From: an uncultured Clostridium sp.
GTDB lineage: Bacteria; Bacillota; Clostridia; Lachnospirales; Lachnospiraceae
Assembly: GCA_938036545.1 (NCBI GenBank)
Contig: CALHQJ010000025.1
Coordinates: 1-27,837 of the forward strand
Length of the DNA: 27,837 nucleotides
Direction of reading: 5' to 3'
A model generated the notes under the pieces. It ran no database searches, had not been told where the DNA came from, and was given only the letters and a program-made list of their open reading frames with translations. Below are positions 23,891 through 27,837 of the stretch, one piece after another. Each line of letters begins with the position of its first letter. Position 1 is the first letter of the stretch. A program made the translations under genes and the position numbers.

Positions 23891-24855
23891 CAAATCCATC
23901 CTTTCAAAGTAATTATCAGATAGAGAAAAATCATCAGCCCCTCTGCCCCAAACATCATTCGTCCAGCCCGTCTGATATCCTCCGGCTCTGCCGGCCGGAT
24001 ATCATCTCCAATATAAGGCTTTTGATGAAGTTTTCCAAAATACCAGGCGTCCCCGGCCAGGCGCAGATGGAGAGCCCCCGCAATTACGGCTTCTCCATGG
24101 GCGGAGTTTGGACTGGCGTGGCAATACCGGTCTCTTTTATAAATTCTCCAACCTTCTTTTCCGTCATATCCAAGCAAAAAGGCAGATAAGGTCAGAAAAA
24201 GTGCACCCAATCTGGCTGGAATATAATTACAGACATCATCCAGCCTGGCCGCTGCCCGTCCAAAATACAGATATTTCTCATTTTTATATCCAATCATGGA
24301 ATCCATGGTATTTACAGCCTTATAAAAAAATCCTCCTACTGCGCCAAATAAGGCCATATAAAAGAATGGGGCAATGACTCCGTCTGATGTGTTTTCCGCT
24401 ACCGTTTCTACTGCGGCACGGGTAATTCCGGTCTCATCCAGACGTTTGGTATCCCGTCCTACAATCATGGAAACCTGCTTTCTGGCCTCGTCCACATCTC
24501 CTTTTTTTAAGGCTTTTCCCACCTTCCAGCTCTCTTCATAAAGGCTTCTGGACGCTAAAAGCTGTCCGCAGAACAAGCTTTCCACAACAAAGCCAAGCAG
24601 AGGGTGAAAACGAAATGCAGCCCTTAATATCAGCCATGGAATGCTGACCGATACCAAAAGCACCAAAATAACCAAAACTCTGCCGGACCATAATTCTGCC
24701 TGTTTTCCCCTGTTTCCAATAAGGTGGCGAAGCGCTTTTTCCAGTCCTGTTATAACTGCTCCTATAGCCTGTACGGGATGGTAAATCCAGTGGGGATCTC
24801 CGATTATCCAATCCAAAATACATCCTGCTAACAGAGCTGCTGCTCTCTCTTTCAT
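23890..24855 (-). CDS. cbiB: Adenosylcobinamide-phosphate synthase
   Basis: 321 residues from the ATG at 24855. A membrane enzyme that attaches aminopropanol or its phosphate to adenosylcobyric acid. Typical features: CILDWIIGDPHWIYHPVQAIG near the start, MIVGRDTKRLDETGITRAAVETVAEN as the conserved central block (cited here as overlapping short motifs), APFFYMALFGAVGGFFYKAVNTMDSM, ARLDDVCNYIPARL and SPNSAHGEAVIAGAL. About four to five hydrophobic segments. GGAGG lies 5 bases before the chosen start. The open frame extends to 24945 but would then overlap the preceding gene. The 70 bases to that gene show no promoter or terminator. Confidence 0.96.
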   Translation of the reverse strand: MKERAAALLAGCILDWIIGDPHWIYHPVQAIGAVITGLEKALRHLIGNRGKQAELWSGRVLVILVLLVSVSIPWLILRAAFRFHPLLGFVVESLFCGQLLASRSLYEESWKVGKALKKGDVDEARKQVSMIVGRDTKRLDETGITRAAVETVAENTSDGVIAPFFYMALFGAVGGFFYKAVNTMDSMIGYKNEKYLYFGRAAARLDDVCNYIPARLGALFLTLSAFLLGYDGKEGWRIYKRDRYCHASPNSAHGEAVIAGALHLRLAGDAWYFGKLHQKPYIGDDIRPAEPEDIRRAGRMMFGAEGLMIFLYLIITLKGWI

Positions 24856-24925
24856 GTCATCCTCCAAGGTGTAACGTCTTTGTCTAATAAGCTTTCTGAA
24901 AATGTAACTGTTCAGGACGGGGCAT

Positions 24926-25312
24926 CTACTTGATTCGCTGTCCAATACCGCCGATTACCCGCCATACCTGTTCTGCCTGTTCTGCCAGCATACAGTAAAT
25001 CCGGCCTGTCTCTTCTCTCCATCTGCGCTGATAGGCATCCATTGGAACGATGCCGGAACCCACCTCTTCTCCAATCAGAATTTTATCGATTCTGCCTGGC
25101 AAAAGCTGTCTGACGAAGGATTCCTTTGAAAAATTATCTTCCTCTGTTTTCATCCTTCTGTCAACCATAGCCGGAAGGTGAACACAATAAGGAGATTGAC
25201 AAAATTCCTCCCACTGAGCTGTCCTGCCGTCGCACCAGCTTATTTTTTTCTCTATTATGGTTTCTGCAAATTGGCGCTTTCCCTGAAATACGCCTCCAAT
25301 AATTAATATCAT
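24926..25312 (-). CDS. Short CobU-like P-loop protein
   Basis: 128 residues from the ATG at 25312 (GGAGA 6 bases ahead; an in-frame ATG at 25324 overlaps the cobS stop). The ends match CobU (about 180 residues): MILIIGG-VFQ-GKRQFAE resembles its P-loop, but GKS is GKR. The C-terminal EVGSGIVP (83-90), the following RRWREETGR, and VWRVIGGIGQRIK match the CobU C-terminal half closely. The middle is about 50 residues shorter, and no equivalent of the guanylylated histidine can be placed. It lies between cobS and cbiB. The other CobU-family protein in this operon has lost EVGxGIVP, so the two may work as a pair. It could instead be a degenerate paralogue. Function is inferred. Confidence 0.75.
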   Translation of the reverse strand: MILIIGGVFQGKRQFAETIIEKKISWCDGRTAQWEEFCQSPYCVHLPAMVDRRMKTEEDNFSKESFVRQLLPGRIDKILIGEEVGSGIVPMDAYQRRWREETGRIYCMLAEQAEQVWRVIGGIGQRIK

Positions 25313-25323
25313 GTTTCTCTCCA

Positions 25324-26133
25324 TTATAATCTATGTAGCAGCTGAAAACCAGCCGTCAAAACCAGCAGGCTTACCACTTCGCTGACCTGTAAAAACCATC
25401 CGGCCAGATCTCCCGTAATACCGCCGAATTTCTTTTTAGACATCCGGTAGTACCAGTAAAATACGGCTGTCTGGCTGATTCCAACTAAAAATCCCGTAAA
25501 TCCGGCTGTCCAAATCAAGAAAAATAAGCAGGCAAAAATCCATATGGCTAAACAAATCTTTACCGTTTTTTTATGAGCACTGTCTGCAAATGCTGCTGCC
25601 AGCCCCGTCCCCTTTGCACAGGGAAAAGACGCCACAGAAAGGCCGGAAAAAGCCCGTTCCAAAACAAATACAGTTCCCAGTGTCAGACAGCTTTTGGCAA
25701 AAGGAAAGCTGGAATCTCCCCTTCCCATCGCCATCTCCGCCCACTGAATCATCAGTCCGGCATAGCATAACAGATACACTCCGCAGCCGATAATTGCAAA
25801 TGCGCCGGTATGGGGGTCCTTTAAAATTTCCAGTTTTTTTTCTCTGTCTCCATAAGAACTTAAAGCGTCTACGGTGTCTAAAAAACCGTCCATATGGATT
25901 CCTCCGGTAATAAAAATTGGAATCGCAGTTCCAATCAGTCCGACAGTTTCTGCTGAAAATCCCAGCCATTTTGCCAGTAACAGCCAAAGCCACATACCAA
26001 CTCCACACAAAACACCTACCAGCGGAAAAAAGCAGAACACATACCGCATTCTCTCTTTCGTCCATTCCACAGATGGAACCGGAAATCTGGAATACATTGC
26101 AACCGCAATTACGCAAGAATACCATATATTCAT
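25324..26133 (-). CDS. cobS: Adenosylcobinamide-GDP ribazoletransferase (cobalamin synthase)
   Basis: 269 residues, an integral membrane enzyme joining adenosylcobinamide-GDP and alpha-ribazole (phosphate) to form cobalamin (phosphate). Diagnostic motifs: MYSRFPVP near the start, GGIHMDGFLDTVDALSSYGD with ILKDPHTGAFA (about 78-113, acidic metal-binding residues), and FGGITGDLAGWFLQVSE near the C-terminus. Six to seven hydrophobic segments. The ATG overlaps the cobU stop as ATGA, indicating coupling. The downstream gene starts at or just after its stop codon. Length and motifs are normal. Confidence 0.97.
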   Translation of the reverse strand: MNIWYSCVIAVAMYSRFPVPSVEWTKERMRYVFCFFPLVGVLCGVGMWLWLLLAKWLGFSAETVGLIGTAIPIFITGGIHMDGFLDTVDALSSYGDREKKLEILKDPHTGAFAIIGCGVYLLCYAGLMIQWAEMAMGRGDSSFPFAKSCLTLGTVFVLERAFSGLSVASFPCAKGTGLAAAFADSAHKKTVKICLAIWIFACLFFLIWTAGFTGFLVGISQTAVFYWYYRMSKKKFGGITGDLAGWFLQVSEVVSLLVLTAGFQLLHRL

Positions 26134-26687
26134 TGAATTTTTTCTGACTCTCCTTTCAGTATAAGCGGAATTCCACAGACCACCTCTACCGCCCTGTCTG
26201 CAATCTGGAACAGCTTCTGGTTAATTTTTCCCAGAAGTTCCATATAATTCATGGTTTCTTCTGAATATTGGATTCCATCTGAAAAAACGTCGTTGGTTAC
26301 AAGAATCAAATCTTTTACCTGAGAAGCAAGAACTGCGATTCCGTGTACAATTTTGGCTTCAATCATTCTTGCATTTTCCTCAGAAGCTCCTCCTTCCCAG
26401 GAAAAATACTCATTTGCCGTCAGATTGGAAATACACTCGACTAAGACAGCTGACTCCTCCCATTTCGTTCTAATGCAGACTCCCGATAAATCCCTGGGCT
26501 GTTCTATGGTGGCAAACCCTTTTCCTTCCCGCATTTTCCTGTGTCTCTCCACCTTTTGCAGTCCTTCGTCCCCGTATACTTCCATCGTAGCCAGATAATA
26601 GCTGTATTTTGCTTTCGTATTGCTTAAAAGTCGTTCTGCATACTGGGATTTTCCGCTTCCGCTTCCCCCGATTACTACTGTGATCAT
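26130..26687 (-). CDS. cobU: Adenosylcobinamide kinase / guanylyltransferase, variant
   Basis: 185 residues, normal CobU length. CobU phosphorylates adenosylcobinamide and then transfers GMP to it through a histidine intermediate. The P-loop GGSGSGKS (7-14) is intact, and His49 in VERHRKM lies where the GMP-accepting histidine is expected. LVECISNLTAN and VTND follow. However, the family motif that should read NEVGxGIVP reads NDVFSDGIQY here, and the downstream Arg-rich stretch is altered (SEETMNYMELLG). That missing motif is present in the short CobU-like protein two genes on. Start and stop overlap cobT and cobS by 4 bases each. The symbol follows family and position; activity of this variant on its own is uncertain. 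Confidence 0.88.
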   Translation of the reverse strand: MITVVIGGSGSGKSQYAERLLSNTKAKYSYYLATMEVYGDEGLQKVERHRKMREGKGFATIEQPRDLSGVCIRTKWEESAVLVECISNLTANEYFSWEGGASEENARMIEAKIVHGIAVLASQVKDLILVTNDVFSDGIQYSEETMNYMELLGKINQKLFQIADRAVEVVCGIPLILKGESEKIQ

Positions 26688-27781
26688 AGCAAATGTTCAT
26701 ACTCCTTAACATCAATCTCCTGAAAAGTGCTCATTTGATGATACACCGTACAGGCCATATCCAAAAGAGGGAAAAATGCCACTGCTCCTGTTCCTTCTCC
26801 TAAACACATATTTCCATAAATCGCCGGTTTTAATCCTAATGCATCCAGCACCATTTTGCCTGCCGGTTCTGCTGAAACATGGGAAGCCAGTAAAAAATCC
26901 GAAATTTCCGGACAGATGGAAGCTGCCGCCAGTGCAGCCGCTCCTGAAATAAATCCATCTAGCACCACCGGAATCCTGTAAATTGCCCCTCCGATTATCA
27001 CGCCTGTCAGTCCGGCCAGATCAAAACTGCCTACTTTAGCCAGTACGTCAAGGCCGTCTGACAGATTTGGCCTGTTTTTTTCAATGCCTTCTTTTATCAC
27101 CTGAATCTTTCGGCTCAATCCTTTGCTGTCCAGTCCGGCCCCTCTTCCAGTAACCGTTTCCGGCGGCACTCCCAGCAATACGGACACAACTGCGCTGCTG
27201 GCAGTAGTATTCCCAATTCCCATTTCTCCGGTTGCAATCAGAGAATATCCCTGTTTTTTTAAATTGCAAACCGCCAGAATTCCCGTCTCTACAGCTTCTT
27301 CCGCCTGATTTCTGCTCATAGCCGGACCATGGAGAAAATTGCTGGTTCCCATACGAATTTTTCTGTCCCAGATACAGATTGGGCCGTCTCCGTCCGGAAA
27401 CGTTTTTTGCGTACCGGAAAGTTCTGCCGCTACACCTAAATCAATGGGAAATACCTTTGCCCCAGCCTGCTTTGCCATCAGGCAGACGCAGCTTTCTCCC
27501 CTGGTAAAGTTTTCGGTCACAATTGCCGTAACTTCCTGTCCGGTCTGAGTCACTCCTTCTTCTACGATTCCGTTATCTCCACAGCAAATTACCACTGCCT
27601 TTTTATTCAGATTTACATCGGGCGTTTTCTGGATTCCTGCGATCTTAATAACGGCTTCTTCCAAAAGTCCCAGGCTGTTTAACGGTTTTGCCACGCTGTC
27701 CCACCTTTTTTTAGCCTGAACCATAGCCCTTTCATCTAATTTCTGTACCAGCTTTAAGCCTTCCTTTATTCTTATTTCCAT
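26684..27781 (-). CDS. cobT: Nicotinate-nucleotide-dimethylbenzimidazole phosphoribosyltransferase
   Basis: 365 residues, normal length. It makes alpha-ribazole phosphate, the lower-ligand nucleotide, from nicotinate mononucleotide and a benzimidazole or related base. Seen: SVAKPLNSLGLLEE (29-42), CGDNGIVEEGVTQT, TGEMGIGNTTAS (184-195), TGRGAGLD, and the catalytic glutamate Glu329 in CLGEGTGAV. The start is clear from the N-terminal pattern, but AGGAG touches the ATG directly; the GGGAGAG further upstream (about 9 to 11 bases) may serve instead. The stop overlaps the cobU start as ATGA. The 3' end of a further upstream frame overlaps its first codons, so the operon probably continues beyond the window. 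Confidence 0.97.
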   Translation of the reverse strand: MEIRIKEGLKLVQKLDERAMVQAKKRWDSVAKPLNSLGLLEEAVIKIAGIQKTPDVNLNKKAVVICCGDNGIVEEGVTQTGQEVTAIVTENFTRGESCVCLMAKQAGAKVFPIDLGVAAELSGTQKTFPDGDGPICIWDRKIRMGTSNFLHGPAMSRNQAEEAVETGILAVCNLKKQGYSLIATGEMGIGNTTASSAVVSVLLGVPPETVTGRGAGLDSKGLSRKIQVIKEGIEKNRPNLSDGLDVLAKVGSFDLAGLTGVIIGGAIYRIPVVLDGFISGAAALAAASICPEISDFLLASHVSAEPAGKMVLDALGLKPAIYGNMCLGEGTGAVAFFPLLDMACTVYHQMSTFQEIDVKEYEHLL

Positions 27782-27837
27782 CTCCTGACACTCTCCCTTG
27801 ACTTCTGGTAATTGATACAGGCTGCGGCAAATTTTTC
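27772..27837 (-). CDS. C-terminal tail of an upstream gene, cut by the window (tentative)
   Basis: The minus strand has an open frame from the window edge to a TAA at 27772-27774, encoding a 21-residue tail that ends in RRWK and overlaps cobT by 10 bases. Such overlaps are the rule in this operon, and cobT has no promoter in the 56 bases visible ahead of it. The other two frames are also open over this short stretch, so the assignment is only likely. The product cannot be named. Confidence 0.4.
   Translation of the reverse strand, partial: EKFAAACINYQKSRESVRRWK

Noticed and set aside
27782..27837. Cobalamin riboswitch before cobT
   Set aside because: Only 56 bases are visible and they look like the end of another coding frame; no B12-box was seen anywhere in the window.

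Overview
The window reads as chromosomal DNA of a Gram-positive anaerobe of the Clostridia, most likely Lachnospiraceae. The evidence is the protein style, the AGGAG-type ribosome sites, a T-box before thrS, a choline-binding-type wall protein and a B12 operon. The species cannot be named from the sequence alone. It is gene-dense, and nearly every gene is on the minus strand; the only clear plus-strand gene is a CYTH-domain protein at 20116-20586. I saw no tRNA, rRNA, CRISPR array, transposase or phage gene.

Region 1 (1-7168) holds housekeeping and envelope genes. It contains the first 516 codons of thrS with its T-box leader, a secreted protein built of cell-wall-binding repeats, topB (topoisomerase III), and a PbuG-type purine permease with its own promoter and terminator.

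Region 2 (7140-14024) is the most unusual part. One sigma-A-like promoter at 13997-14024 appears to drive three closely packed genes: a secreted TIM-barrel-like glycosidase candidate, a 1133-residue TPR protein that opens with a J-like domain lacking the HPD triad, and an HscC-like Hsp70. This resembles a dedicated chaperone/co-chaperone pair tied to an exported enzyme.

Region 3 (14032-20115) holds metabolite and stress genes. ilvE is translationally coupled to an AEC transporter, with a strong promoter before and a terminator after. A second run goes DUF975 membrane protein, DJ-1/PfpI protein, MATE exporter, acetamidase/formamidase-like protein. In this run the DJ-1, MATE and amidase genes overlap.

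Region 4 (20116-27837) starts with the plus-strand CYTH gene, whose 3' end overlaps the 3' end of the B12 operon. The operon is transcribed right to left as cobT, cobU, cobS, a short CobU-like gene, cbiB, cobD, cobQ and cbiC, mostly with overlapping stops and starts. It covers nucleotide-loop assembly, aminopropanol attachment, cobyrate amidation and one ring step (CbiC). The two CobU-family proteins look complementary: each keeps motifs that the other has lost. The operon promoter and the remaining ring genes lie outside the window.
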